A stretch of DNA of 64,000 nucleotides from Falsiroseomonas sp041690465 (GTDB lineage: Bacteria; Pseudomonadota; Alphaproteobacteria; Acetobacterales; Acetobacteraceae): contig NZ_JAWLHG010000021.1 of NCBI RefSeq assembly GCF_041690465.1, forward strand, positions 1 through 64,000, written 5' to 3'. Both the position numbers and the translations under genes were made by a program. Of the stretch, positions 8,238 through 17,500 are shown one piece after another (the stretch's first letter is position 1; every line of letters starts with the position of its first letter). The notes under the pieces were generated by a model. That model was not told where the DNA came from. It did not search any database and saw only the letters and a list, made by a program, of their open reading frames with translations.

Positions 8238-9238
8238 TCTGGGGTGCCGGCGCGATCGGCGGCACGCTCGGTGCCTATTGGGCGCGTGCGGGGCACGACG
8301 TGCTGCTGGTGGACACCGTCGCCGAGCATGTCGAGGCCTGCCGAACGACGGGTCTCACCATCTTCGGCCCGGTCGAGGAGTTCACCCAGGTCATCCCCGC
8401 CGTCACGCCGCAAGAGCTGACCGGCACCTTCTCCCGCATCGTGCTGGCGGTGAAGGCGCAGGCGACGAAAGTCGCGCTGCCGATGCTGGCACCGCACCTG
8501 AAGGCGGACGGCTTCGTCTTCTCCGCGCAGAACGGGCTGAACGAGATCGAGATCGCGGCGGCGGTGGGGCCCGAGCGCACCATGGGCTGCTTCGTGAATT
8601 TCAGCGCCGACTGGCACGCGCCCGGCCGCATCCTGTTCGGCAGCCGCAGCGCCGTGGTGGTCGGCGAGATCGACGGCAGCATCCGCGACCGCACCCGCGC
8701 CATGCACGCCCTCTGCCGCGAGTTCGAGCCGGACGCCATCCTGACCGACGACATCTGGAGCTATCTCTGGGGCAAGATGGCCTATGGCGCGATGCTGTTC
8801 GGCACCGCGCTGAACCATGATTCGATGAGCGCCAACTTCGCCGACCCGGCACGCCTGCCGGCCTGGCTCGCGCTGGGGCGGGAAGTGGTGGCGGTGGCGC
8901 TTGCCCGCGGCGTCACGCCACGCGGCTTCGGGGAGTTCGACCCGATGGCCTTTGCACCGGGCAAGCCGGACGAGGCGGCCATTCCGGTCATCAACTGGCT
9001 GCGCGACTTCAATGCCAAGAGCGCCAAGACGCACTCCGGCATCTGGCGAGACCTCGCGGTGCGCAAGCGCAAGACGGAAGCGGGCGCACAGCTCAACATC
9101 GTGCCGAAGCTCGCCGCCGAGCTCGCCATCCCGACACCGGCGCTCTCCGCCGTCGGCCGCCTGATCGCCGACATCGAGGAAGGCCGGCGCGAGCAGTCGC
9201 CGGAGACCTTCGGCGAACTGCTGAAAGCGATCACGTGA
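8219..9238 (+). CDS. Ketopantoate reductase (ApbA/PanE)-family dehydrogenase
   Basis: The 339-residue oxidoreductase has an N-terminal Rossmann dinucleotide site ILIWGAGAIGGTLGAYWARA (GxGxxG at about residues 9-14) and a C-terminal helical domain beginning near DDIWSYLWGKMAYG (about 181-194), the ApbA/PanE C-terminal pattern with its conserved lysine. True PanE proteins are about 300 residues; this one is longer and sits in a catabolic transport operon rather than with pantothenate genes. It may therefore reduce or oxidise another 2-oxo or hydroxy acid. The ATG at 8219 overlaps the creatininase-family gene; the stop overlaps the next GTG start by four bases. Confidence 0.82.
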   Translation: MADPILIWGAGAIGGTLGAYWARAGHDVLLVDTVAEHVEACRTTGLTIFGPVEEFTQVIPAVTPQELTGTFSRIVLAVKAQATKVALPMLAPHLKADGFVFSAQNGLNEIEIAAAVGPERTMGCFVNFSADWHAPGRILFGSRSAVVVGEIDGSIRDRTRAMHALCREFEPDAILTDDIWSYLWGKMAYGAMLFGTALNHDSMSANFADPARLPAWLALGREVVAVALARGVTPRGFGEFDPMAFAPGKPDEAAIPVINWLRDFNAKSAKTHSGIWRDLAVRKRKTEAGAQLNIVPKLAAELAIPTPALSAVGRLIADIEEGRREQSPETFGELLKAIT

Positions 9239-10641
9239 CCGATGCGGTCCTGACTCGGCTGCTCGCGGATCGCGAGGGCTTCGTCGCGCGCCTGGCCGCG
9301 CTGGTCGCCTGCCCCTCGGTCTCGACCGATCCGGCCTATCGCGACGGCATGGCGGCCGCGCGCGCGTGGTGGTGCGGGCGGCTGGCGGAGATGGGGTTCG
9401 CCGAGGTGCGGGAAATCGGCGCCGGTGGCCACCCCGCGATCGCGGCCTGCTGGCGCGGCGCCGGGCCGGGGGCGCCGACGCTGCTGGTCTATGGCCACTA
9501 CGACGTGCAGCCGCCGGATCCCGTCGGCGAGTGGCGCTCGCCACCCTTCGTGCTGACGGCGCGCGACGGAAGGCTGCATGCGCGCGGCGTGTCGGACGAC
9601 AAAGGGCCTTCGCTGCTCGCACTGGAAACGCTCGGCGCCTTCCTCGCGGTGGAAGGCCGGCTGCCGGTGAACGTCGCGGTGCTGCTGGAAGGCGAGGAAG
9701 AGTGCGGCTCCGCCACGCTGGAGAAAATCCTGCATGAGAATCGCGCCTTCTTCGCCGCCGATGCCGTGCTCTCCGCCGATGGTGCGCGCTGGCGCGCCGA
9801 CCTGCCGACCATGACGGTCGGCACAAGAGGCTCCATGGCGGTGGAGTTCACGCTGCGCACCGCGGCGAAGGACCTGCATTCCGGCCGCTATGGCGGCGTC
9901 GCGCCCAATGCGCTGCACGCCATGGCACGCCTGGTCACCACGCTGCACGACGAGCACGGCAATATCCTTGTCCCCGGCTTCACGGACGGCGTGCCACCGG
10001 TGACGGAGGCCGAGCGCACCGCGCTGGCGGCGATCCCCTACGATGTCGCAGCGCATGACGCCTCGATCGGCATCGCGCCGAGCGACCGCAGCACCGCCGA
10101 GTTCCTCGAGCGCCTCTGGCTGCGCCCGACGCTCGACCTGAACGGCATGTGGGGCGGCTATACCGGTGCCGGCGGCAAGACGGTGATCCCCGCCGAGGCG
10201 CACGCGAAGATCTCCATGCGCCTGGTGCCGGGCCAGGTGCCGGCGAAGGTTGCGGACGCGCTGGCCGCGCATCTGCGCGCGCATTGCCCGCCGGGCACGA
10301 CGCTCGAGATCCGTGCGACGCGGCAGGGTACGCTGGCCACTCATCTGGAAGGTGCCCACCCGCTGCTGGTCGCCGCCGAGCGCGCGCTGGAGCAGACCGC
10401 CGGCCGCGCGCCGCTGCGGGTGCGGATGGGCGCGACGCTGCCGCTCACCGATATCGTGCAGCGCGTGCTCGGCATCGGCACCGTGATGTTCTCCTTCGCC
10501 ACCGCGGACGAGGATTTCCACGCCCCCAACGAGAATTGGCGCGAAAGCGCCATCCCCGAGGGCTTCGCCGCCTGGGTCGCGCTGCTGCGCAAGCTGGAGG
10601 GCACGACGCGCGCCGATTTCACCGGCTTCCGCGCCGGCTGA
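9235..10641 (+). CDS. M20-family metallopeptidase (dipeptidase/carnosinase type)
   Basis: This 468-residue zinc peptidase has the M20 layout: metal-binding H88 in VYGHYDVQP, D121 in GVSDDKGP, the catalytic glutamate pair in LEGEEECGS (about 154-155), a central dimerisation domain, and a C-terminal metal histidine in DEDFHAPNE (about residue 431). Members hydrolyse dipeptides, N-acyl amino acids or carbamoyl compounds. The GTG start overlaps the reductase stop (GTGA). It follows the peptide-type binding protein, creatininase-family enzyme and reductase in one operon, which suggests that the imported solute is a small peptide or N-substituted amino acid. Confidence 0.9.
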   Translation: MTDAVLTRLLADREGFVARLAALVACPSVSTDPAYRDGMAAARAWWCGRLAEMGFAEVREIGAGGHPAIAACWRGAGPGAPTLLVYGHYDVQPPDPVGEWRSPPFVLTARDGRLHARGVSDDKGPSLLALETLGAFLAVEGRLPVNVAVLLEGEEECGSATLEKILHENRAFFAADAVLSADGARWRADLPTMTVGTRGSMAVEFTLRTAAKDLHSGRYGGVAPNALHAMARLVTTLHDEHGNILVPGFTDGVPPVTEAERTALAAIPYDVAAHDASIGIAPSDRSTAEFLERLWLRPTLDLNGMWGGYTGAGGKTVIPAEAHAKISMRLVPGQVPAKVADALAAHLRAHCPPGTTLEIRATRQGTLATHLEGAHPLLVAAERALEQTAGRAPLRVRMGATLPLTDIVQRVLGIGTVMFSFATADEDFHAPNENWRESAIPEGFAAWVALLRKLEGTTRADFTGFRAG

Positions 10642-10642
10642 C

Positions 10643-11161
10643 ATGGCGGAGGGCTGGACCGCGGGCTGGGCGCGGCGGGTCACGACGGGGCGCGTCGGGC
10701 GGCTCGTCGGCGCCCTGGTCGTCGCGCCGCTGGGCGGCGCGATGGCGGGCCTATTGTTCGACGTGATCGTCGTCCTGCTGCTGGAGCGTGACACCTTGCA
10801 CGACATCAACCGCTACCATGGCGCCAAGCCGATCTGGTTCGCCGTGCTGGCGGTGGTCTCGGCGCCGGCGATCATCCTGGGCCTGCTGATCGCGCATCTG
10901 GTCTTCGCCACGCTGCGGCTGCGTGCGCTATGGCCCTACCTGGCCGCCGCGACTCTGGCCGGGGCAGCTTTCACCTGGAACCTCAACGAATCCTGGGTCT
11001 CCTGTCCGCCGACGATGCAGGGCGCTTGCCCGCCGCCACCGCCGGCCGACCAGGTCACCAAGATCATGCTCGGCAATGTCGCCATGGGCCTGGCGCCGGC
11101 GGTCGGCGCAGCGCTGACCTTCTGGACCGTGCTGCGTCCCGACCGCGAACGCCGTACCTAA
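10643..11161 (+). CDS. Membrane protein of unknown function
   Basis: The 172-residue protein has four likely membrane segments (about residues 20-45, 63-88, 92-112 and 142-162). The loop between segments 3 and 4 contains two cysteines and a proline run (SCPPTMQGACPPPPP), probably periplasmic. No family is recognised. It starts one base after the M20 peptidase stop and is likely the last operon member. Its stop codon overlaps that of the convergent amidohydrolase by four bases. Confidence 0.65.
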   Translation: MAEGWTAGWARRVTTGRVGRLVGALVVAPLGGAMAGLLFDVIVVLLLERDTLHDINRYHGAKPIWFAVLAVVSAPAIILGLLIAHLVFATLRLRALWPYLAAATLAGAAFTWNLNESWVSCPPTMQGACPPPPPADQVTKIMLGNVAMGLAPAVGAALTFWTVLRPDRERRT

Positions 11162-12387
11162 AGGGCATCCTTCACGAAGCGGCCCGCCTGCATGATGACG
11201 GGGATGTGCTTCCCCTGCCTCGTCAGCAGCGAGAGGTCCTTCAGCGGATCGCCCTCCACCACGATCAGGTCGCCGAAGGCGCCCGGCGCCACCGCACCGA
11301 TCTTGCCTTCCATGCGCAGCAGCTTCGCCGCATGCATCGTCGTGCTGCGGATCACCTCGATCGCCGGCAGCACCTGGCCGCGGATGACGAACTCCTCCGA
11401 CTGGTGGCGGTGCATCTCGCCGAGCAGGTCGGTGCCGAAGGCCATGGTCAGGCCAGCGCGGCGCATCCTATCCAGGCTTTCGAGGCCGGCAACCCGCACC
11501 GTGTCGATCTTCGCCACGCTTTCCGGCGGCAGGCCGAGCGAGGCGCCCTCATCCTTCAGCGCCTGGTAGGTGACCAGCGTCGGGCAGGCGATGGCGCCGG
11601 CCGCGGCAGCCTTGCGGGCGGTGGCTTCCTCGATCAGGTTGCAATGCTCGAGGCTGCGCACGCCGCATTCCACGGCGCGGCCGATCGCCTCATCCGTGTA
11701 GAGGTGCGCGGCGACATAGGTCTGGGCCATCTGCGCTTCCTCGACCGCCGCGCGGATCTCGTCCCTGCTGTAGCCCAGGAAGGCGATGGGATCGGTGGGC
11801 GAGGCCACGCCGCCATTCGCCATGATCTTGATGTAGTCGGCGCCGGCCTTGATCTCCTCGCGGCAGGCGCGGCGCACGGCATCCACGCCGTCGGCGAGGC
11901 GGCCAAGCGCGCCAAGGCGCGCCTCGATCCACGCGTTCTCGCGGTTGTCCCAGCGGCCGCGGCCGTCGCTGTGGCCGCCGGTGGAGGAGATCGCCTTGCC
12001 GCAGAGCACCATCCGCGGCGCCTCGAAATGCCCCTCGTCGCGCGCAGCGCGAAGCCCCTGCGTGGCACCGCCGAGGTCGCGGATGGTGGTGAAGCCGCGC
12101 ATCAGCATCCCGTGCATGATCTTCGCCGCGCGAAAGGCGACCAGCGCATCGGGCAGCAGCGCGTGGCGCGCCAGGTTCACCTCGCTGGCGATGACGTGCA
12201 CATGCGCGTCGATCAGCCCGGGCATCAGCGTGCGGCCCCGCAGGTCCAGCCGGCGCGCGCCGCTCGCCGTGATCGGGCGGTCGGAGACGTCCTTGATCAG
12301 TCCATCCTCGACCAGGACATGGCCTTCCACGGCACCCTCGGCGGTGCCGTCCAGGATGCGGGCGTTCTCGAACAGGGTTGCGGACAT
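11158..12387 (-). CDS. Metal-dependent amidohydrolase (imidazolonepropionase/prolidase-like)
   Basis: The 409-residue protein belongs to the amidohydrolase superfamily. Metal ligands are visible as HVH at residues 62-64 in MPGLIDAHVHV, a likely carboxylated lysine in GADYIKIMANGG, histidines in VAAHLYTDEA and LEHCNLI, and the catalytic aspartate in MAFGTDLLG. The C-terminal GDLIVVEGDPLKDL is the usual closing beta-sandwich motif. Relatives hydrolyse Xaa-Pro dipeptides, organophosphates or imidazolones, so the substrate is open. It is the last gene of a minus-strand group after an acyl-CoA ligase, with a 22-base gap. Confidence 0.9.
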   Translation of the reverse strand: MSATLFENARILDGTAEGAVEGHVLVEDGLIKDVSDRPITASGARRLDLRGRTLMPGLIDAHVHVIASEVNLARHALLPDALVAFRAAKIMHGMLMRGFTTIRDLGGATQGLRAARDEGHFEAPRMVLCGKAISSTGGHSDGRGRWDNRENAWIEARLGALGRLADGVDAVRRACREEIKAGADYIKIMANGGVASPTDPIAFLGYSRDEIRAAVEEAQMAQTYVAAHLYTDEAIGRAVECGVRSLEHCNLIEEATARKAAAAGAIACPTLVTYQALKDEGASLGLPPESVAKIDTVRVAGLESLDRMRRAGLTMAFGTDLLGEMHRHQSEEFVIRGQVLPAIEVIRSTTMHAAKLLRMEGKIGAVAPGAFGDLIVVEGDPLKDLSLLTRQGKHIPVIMQAGRFVKDAL

Positions 12388-12409
12388 GGGGGCTCCTTCG
12401 GCGCGAAAG

Positions 12410-13978
12410 CTAGAACGCCACGCCTTCCTCTGCCAGACGCCTCTTCACCAGGTTCTTCGGCACCTTGCCATAGCCCGATTTCGGCAGCGCTTCCCACACC
12501 ACCACCCGCAGCGGCTGCTTGTACCGGGCAAGGCGGTCCTGCAAATGCGCGAGCACTGCCGCCTCGTCCACCGCCATTCCCGCGCGCGGCACGACGCAGG
12601 CCACGCCCGCCTCGCCCCATTTCGGATGCGCGATCCCCACCACCGCACATTCGGCGATGGCGGGATGCGTCAGGATCGCTTCCTCCGCCTCGCGCGGATA
12701 GACGTTCGAGCCGCCGGAGATGTACATGTCGGAAGCGCGCCCGGTGATCCAGAGGAAGCCGCGCGCATCGAGCCGTCCGAGATCGCCGGTGTGGAACCAG
12801 CCGCCGGCGAAGGCTTTCCGGTTCGCTTCCTCGTTCTCGAAGTAGCCGGCGAAGACGGCGGGCCCACGCACGCAGATCTCGCCGATGGCGTCCGGCGGAA
12901 GGCGTGCGCCCGCTTCGTCGAGGATCGCCACCTCCATGCCGGTGCGCGGCACGCCGCAGGACCCGGCATTCTCGGGCGTGTGCATGTCCGGGCGCAGCAC
13001 GGTGATGTTGCCGGTCACCTCGCCCAGGCCGAAATACTGCACCAGGCAGGCGCCGAGCTTCGCCAGTGCCTCCGCCTGGTCGGCCTCGTACATCGGCGCC
13101 CCGGCATAGATCACGTGGCGCAGGCTGGAATGGTCGTGCGCGTCCACCGCGGGGTGGCGCACCAGCGCGGTCAGGATGGTCGGCACGGTGAACATGTTGC
13201 TGATGCGGTGCGTCTCGACCAGCGCCCAGGCCTCCTCCGGGTCCAGCTTCTCGCCGGCCGTCAGCACCGTCACTGCGCCGCGTGCCACCTGCGCCAGCTG
13301 GTGGATGCCGGCGCCATGCGACAGCGGCGCCACCACGAGAGAGGCGTCTCGCTCCGTGGTGCCCGGCATCAAATCCGCCAGGTGGTTGGTGACGACGAAG
13401 GCGAGCTGCCCATGCGTCAGCACCGCCGCCTTCGGCCGGCCGGTGGTGCCCGAGGTGTAGAAGAACCAGGCCGGATCGCCGTACGCGACATCCGCTTCCG
13501 CATCCGGCAGCGTCGGCGCCTCCGCGGCGAGCAGAGTTTCGTAGTCCAGCTCGTCGTCCTCGCGGTCGCCCACCGCGATCACCTGGCGCAGATGCGGCGA
13601 GGCGGCGCGCACCGCCTGCGCATGCGCCTGGAAGCCGGCATCCCGCAGCATCACCACTGCGCGCGACGACGAACCCAGATACGCCACCTCGGCCGGTGTC
13701 AGCCGGAAATTGGTCGGGACCCAGACTGCGCCGGCCTTGAAGCAGGCCCACATGCTCTCGAACATCGCGTTCGAATTCCGCGAGTGCACCAGCACGCGAT
13801 CGCCCTTGCCGACGCCGAGGCGCCGCAGAGCGGCCGCGAAGCGGTCCACCCGTGCATCCAGCTCGGCGAAGCTCCACACGCGGTCACGCCAGACCAACGC
13901 CGGCGCCTGCGGGATGCGCCGCGCCGTCTGGGTGAGCAGCCGTCCGAGATTCGCCGCCGTCGCCGGACCCATCGCCAT
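12410..13978 (-). CDS. Acyl-CoA synthetase (AMP-forming, fatty-acid/aryl ligase type)
   Basis: This 522-residue adenylate-forming enzyme activates a carboxylic acid to its CoA thioester. Motifs in order: FFYTSGTTGRPKAAVLTH (phosphate-binding loop, about residues 171-188), YFGLGEVTG (A5), GWFHTGDLGRLD (A7), ITGRASDMYISGG (A8) and the C-terminal catalytic lysine in LPKSGYGKVPKNLV. Length and motif order are standard. The acyl pocket cannot be read from sequence. The ATG at 13978 directly precedes the usual N-terminal region. It is transcribed with the downstream amidohydrolase and follows the glutamate-synthase-like gene by 29 bases. Confidence 0.93.
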   Translation of the reverse strand: MAMGPATAANLGRLLTQTARRIPQAPALVWRDRVWSFAELDARVDRFAAALRRLGVGKGDRVLVHSRNSNAMFESMWACFKAGAVWVPTNFRLTPAEVAYLGSSSRAVVMLRDAGFQAHAQAVRAASPHLRQVIAVGDREDDELDYETLLAAEAPTLPDAEADVAYGDPAWFFYTSGTTGRPKAAVLTHGQLAFVVTNHLADLMPGTTERDASLVVAPLSHGAGIHQLAQVARGAVTVLTAGEKLDPEEAWALVETHRISNMFTVPTILTALVRHPAVDAHDHSSLRHVIYAGAPMYEADQAEALAKLGACLVQYFGLGEVTGNITVLRPDMHTPENAGSCGVPRTGMEVAILDEAGARLPPDAIGEICVRGPAVFAGYFENEEANRKAFAGGWFHTGDLGRLDARGFLWITGRASDMYISGGSNVYPREAEEAILTHPAIAECAVVGIAHPKWGEAGVACVVPRAGMAVDEAAVLAHLQDRLARYKQPLRVVVWEALPKSGYGKVPKNLVKRRLAEEGVAF

Positions 13979-14007
13979 CCCTCCCCGTCAGCGCGGCCAG
14001 GATAGGC

Positions 14008-15681
14008 TCAGGCGGGCTGCGCCTCCAGCCGGCGGCCGGCGACCGGTCGCGCCAGGGGACGCGGCGCGAAGCTGGCGGGGTCCGCCATCTCCCAGGATTC
14101 CGCGAGGCGCGGATCCACAGCGCCGCGCAGCAACGCACCCGGCTCCGGCGCGGGGTAGAGCTCGGCGAAGCTCCGCACCTCGTGGCGGGAGATCCGGCGC
14201 CAGAGATGTCGCGAGCGCAGCTGCGAGGGATGCTCCAGGCCCGCCGCCGCCGCGAGCTCCGCCAGCGCCTGCAGCGTCGCCGCGTGGAAATGCTGCACGC
14301 GCTCGGCCTTGTCCGGCACCAGCAGCGCACGCTGCCGCGTCGGGTCCTGCGTCGCCACGCCGGTCGGGCAACGATCGGTGTGGCAGGAAAGCGACTGGAT
14401 GCAGCCCAGCGCGAACATGAAGCCGCGCGCCGCATTGCACCAGTCGGCGCCGAGCGAGAAGGCGCGTGCCATGTCGAAGCCGCTGGCGATCTTGCCGCTG
14501 ACGCCGAGCCGGATGCGGTCGCGCAGCCCGACGCCGATCAGCGCATGATGCACGAAGGAAAGCCCCTCGCGCATCGGCATGCCGATATGGTCCATGAACT
14601 CCATCGGAGCCGCGCCCGTGCCCCCTTCGGCCCCATCCACCACGATGAAGTCGGGCGTGATGCCGGTCTCCAGCATCGCCTTGCAGATCGCCAGGAATTC
14701 CCAGCGATGGCCGATGCAGAGCTTGAACCCGGCCGGCTTGCCGCCCGAAAGCCGCCGCATCTCGGCGATCAGTTGCATCATGCCGGTCGGCGTGTCGAAG
14801 GCGGAATGGGCGGGCGGGGAGACGCAGTCGCGGCCCATCGGCACGCCGCGGATCAACGAGATCTCGCGGCTGACCTTCGCCGCCGGCAGCACGCCGCCAT
14901 GGCCGGGCTTGGCGCCCTGGCTCAGCTTGAGCTCCACCATCTTCACCTGCGGCAGGTTGGCGGTCTCCGCGAAGCGCTCGGGCGAGAAGCGCCCGACTTC
15001 GTCGCGTGCCCCGAAATAACCGGAGCCGATCTCCCAGATGATGTCGCCGCCGCCTTCCCGGTGGTACGGGCTGAGCCCACCCTCGCCGGTGTCGTGCGCG
15101 AAGCCGCCGGCCTTGGCCCCACGGTTGAGCGCCCGGATCGCGTTCGCCGAGAGCGAGCCGAAGCTCATCGCCGAGATGTTGAGCAGCGAGGCGCTGTAGG
15201 GCTGCGTGCAATCCGGCCCGCCGATCAGCACGCGCAGCGGTTCGCTGGTCGGCTCCTTCGCGGCGAGAGAGTGATGCAGCCACTCGAAGCCCTCGGCATA
15301 GACGTCGTACTGCGTGCCGAAGGGCCGCTTGTCGAGCTGGCGCTTGGCGCGCTGATAGACCACCGCGCGCTTGTCGCGGCTGAACGGCGTGCCGTGCTTC
15401 TCGTCCTCGAAGAAATACTGCCGCATCTCCGGCCGGATCTCCTCCATGATGAAGCGGAGATGCGCGGCGATCGGATAGTTGCGGAGGATGGCGTGCCGCG
15501 GATGGTGCAGGTCGCGGACGCCGAGCGCCGCCAGCCCGCCGGAAACCGCCAGCCCCGGCAGCAGCCAGCCCCAGCCGCTGGGCCAGATCAGCAGGGCGAG
15601 CAGGAACCCCGCCGTGCCAAGGCAGGCGAGCGTCAGGCAGACGAAGCGCGGCGTGAAGGCGAGCGCGAGCAGGCGCGGCAT
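14008..15681 (-). CDS. FMN-binding glutamate synthase family protein, membrane anchored
   Basis: The 557-residue protein has two N-terminal hydrophobic segments (about residues 13-33 and 39-55) followed by a glutamate-synthase alpha-subunit-like TIM-barrel domain. Signals include SAMSFGSLSANAIRALNRGA, the DTGEGGLSPYHREGGGD loop, KPGHGGVLPAAKVS, the FMN-binding VDGAEGGTGAAPMEFMDHIG and a cysteine cluster LGCIQSLSCHTDRCPTGVAT that matches the Fe-S site of glutamate synthase. It lacks the glutaminase domain, and no GltD-like partner is nearby. The physiological reaction of these stand-alone proteins is not established. It starts 79 bases before the end of the ThDP-enzyme gene on the same strand. 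Confidence 0.9.
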   Translation of the reverse strand: MPRLLALAFTPRFVCLTLACLGTAGFLLALLIWPSGWGWLLPGLAVSGGLAALGVRDLHHPRHAILRNYPIAAHLRFIMEEIRPEMRQYFFEDEKHGTPFSRDKRAVVYQRAKRQLDKRPFGTQYDVYAEGFEWLHHSLAAKEPTSEPLRVLIGGPDCTQPYSASLLNISAMSFGSLSANAIRALNRGAKAGGFAHDTGEGGLSPYHREGGGDIIWEIGSGYFGARDEVGRFSPERFAETANLPQVKMVELKLSQGAKPGHGGVLPAAKVSREISLIRGVPMGRDCVSPPAHSAFDTPTGMMQLIAEMRRLSGGKPAGFKLCIGHRWEFLAICKAMLETGITPDFIVVDGAEGGTGAAPMEFMDHIGMPMREGLSFVHHALIGVGLRDRIRLGVSGKIASGFDMARAFSLGADWCNAARGFMFALGCIQSLSCHTDRCPTGVATQDPTRQRALLVPDKAERVQHFHAATLQALAELAAAAGLEHPSQLRSRHLWRRISRHEVRSFAELYPAPEPGALLRGAVDPRLAESWEMADPASFAPRPLARPVAGRRLEAQPA

Positions 15682-15760
15682 GGCGTGACGTCCCTCCTGG
15701 ACTGGCCAAGCCTATTCGCGATTGGTGGCAAAGACGTTACGAAATCGCCGCCGGCCTGCG

Positions 15761-17500
15761 TCATACCGGCCGGTCGCCCTTCTGCACCGTGAGCGTGCGG
15801 TTATCCGCCGCCGGCAGCATCCGCGCCGGGTCGCGGGTAACGACGATGTCGAGGATGGTCGGCGTGTCGGTGTTCGCCAGCCCCTCGCGCAGCGCGCCGT
15901 TCAGCGCCTCGGGATCGGTGACACGTATGCCGTGGCAGCCCATGGCCTTGGCCACCGCGGCATAGTCCATCTCCACCAGGTCGGAGGACTGGTAGTTGCC
16001 CGGGCCATACACCGCATGCTGCAGCGCCTTCACATAGCCGCTGGCCGCGTTGTTGAAGATGCAGCAGACGAAGGCGGCGCCGGCGCGCCTTGCGGTCTCC
16101 AGCTCGCCCATGGACATGTTGAAGCCGCCATCGCCGGTGAGCGAGACCACCCGCCGCCCCTTCCCCACGCCGAGCTGCGCGCCGATGCCACCGGGCACGC
16201 CATAGCCGATCGAGGCGAAGCCACGGTCGGCCACGAAGCCGCGGCCGGCCCGCTTGGTGTCGTGGAACAGCGCCCCCCAATGCGCGGCGAAGCCGCCATC
16301 GGCGACCAGCACGGCATCCGCCGGCATCACCTTGTTCAGCTCGCCGAGCAGGCGGCCGACATTGATCGGGCTCTCGACGCTTTCCAGCCGCTCGCGCGCG
16401 CCCTCGCGCCAGGCGGCCATGCGCTTCGGCACCTCGGCGCACCAGCCGGCACGGGAGGCCGCGCGCTTGCCGCCATCGCGCAGCGCATCGGCCAATTCCT
16501 CCAGCGTCGCGCGGGCGTCGCCGGCCAGCGCGACATCGTGCCGCGTGGTGCGGCCGATCTCCTCCGGCACCACATCCAGGTGGATCAGCGGCACGCCGGC
16601 GGGCATCAGCGTGAAGCGCTTGGTCGCGATCTCGCCGAGCTTGCAGCCCACCACCAGCAGGCAGTCGGACATGGCGATCAGGTCGTTGGCGATGCGCGAA
16701 TAGCGCCCGAACACGCCGGCCGAGAGATCATGCGTGCAGGCGATCGCGCCCTTGCCGGACATGGTGTGCGCCACCGGGATGCCCTGCGCCTCGGCGAACG
16801 CCGTCAACGCCTCCTGCGCCTCGCTGATATGCACGCCGCCGCCGGCCAGGATCAGCGGCCGCTCCGCCCTGTCCAGCAGCGCCTCGGCGCGAGCGAGCTC
16901 GGCACGGTCGGGGCGGGAGCGGCGGGCCTGCGCGCGCAGCGTGCCGGGATCCACCCAGAAGTCGCTCGCGTCGAAGTCATGCTCGCCATGCGCGATGTCC
17001 TCCGGCAAGGCGAGCAGCACGGGGCCGGGCCGGCCGGAGGTCGCCACCGCGAAGGCACGGCGCAGGTGTTCCGGGATGCGGTTGATCACCTCGATGCGGA
17101 TCGCCTCCTTCACCAGCGGGCGCAGCACGTCGAACTGGCGCGCTTCCTGCGTCATGTTCTTCCAGGCGTGCTGGCGGTTGGCGTCGCCGATGATGGCGAC
17201 CATCGGCATCCCCGCGTTGAACGACTCCGCCAGGCCGGTCGCCAGGTTGGTCGCCCCCGGCCCGAGCGTGCCGTCCACCAGGCCGGGCCTGTTCGTCACG
17301 CGGGCATAGGCATCGGCCGCGAAGGCGCCGCAGCGCTCGTCGTTGATCAGCATGTGCTGCACGCCGAGCGCGCGGCAGGCCTCGTAGAACGGCAGCAGCT
17401 GGAAGCCGCCCATGCCGAACATCGGCCCCGCCTGGTGCAGCTTCAGCATCTCGGCCAGGGCCTGGCCACCGCTCATCCGGCGGGTCGCGTTCGAGGACAT
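15761..17500 (-). CDS. Thiamine-diphosphate-dependent enzyme, acetolactate synthase/decarboxylase-like
   Basis: The 579-residue enzyme has the three-domain layout of the POX/AHAS family: N-terminal PYR domain with the cofactor-activating glutamate in INDERCGAFAADAYAR (about residue 55), central domain, and C-terminal PP domain with the ThDP/Mg site GDGGFNMSMGELETARRAG followed by the asparagine pair in CIFNNAASG. It probably decarboxylates or carboligates a 2-oxo acid, but substrate residues cannot be judged. Its ATG begins immediately after the stop of the duplicated unknown protein (no spacer), so the two are co-translated. E1-type 2-oxoacid dehydrogenase genes are divergent from this pair. 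Confidence 0.9.
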   Translation of the reverse strand: MSSNATRRMSGGQALAEMLKLHQAGPMFGMGGFQLLPFYEACRALGVQHMLINDERCGAFAADAYARVTNRPGLVDGTLGPGATNLATGLAESFNAGMPMVAIIGDANRQHAWKNMTQEARQFDVLRPLVKEAIRIEVINRIPEHLRRAFAVATSGRPGPVLLALPEDIAHGEHDFDASDFWVDPGTLRAQARRSRPDRAELARAEALLDRAERPLILAGGGVHISEAQEALTAFAEAQGIPVAHTMSGKGAIACTHDLSAGVFGRYSRIANDLIAMSDCLLVVGCKLGEIATKRFTLMPAGVPLIHLDVVPEEIGRTTRHDVALAGDARATLEELADALRDGGKRAASRAGWCAEVPKRMAAWREGARERLESVESPINVGRLLGELNKVMPADAVLVADGGFAAHWGALFHDTKRAGRGFVADRGFASIGYGVPGGIGAQLGVGKGRRVVSLTGDGGFNMSMGELETARRAGAAFVCCIFNNAASGYVKALQHAVYGPGNYQSSDLVEMDYAAVAKAMGCHGIRVTDPEALNGALREGLANTDTPTILDIVVTRDPARMLPAADNRTLTVQKGDRPV

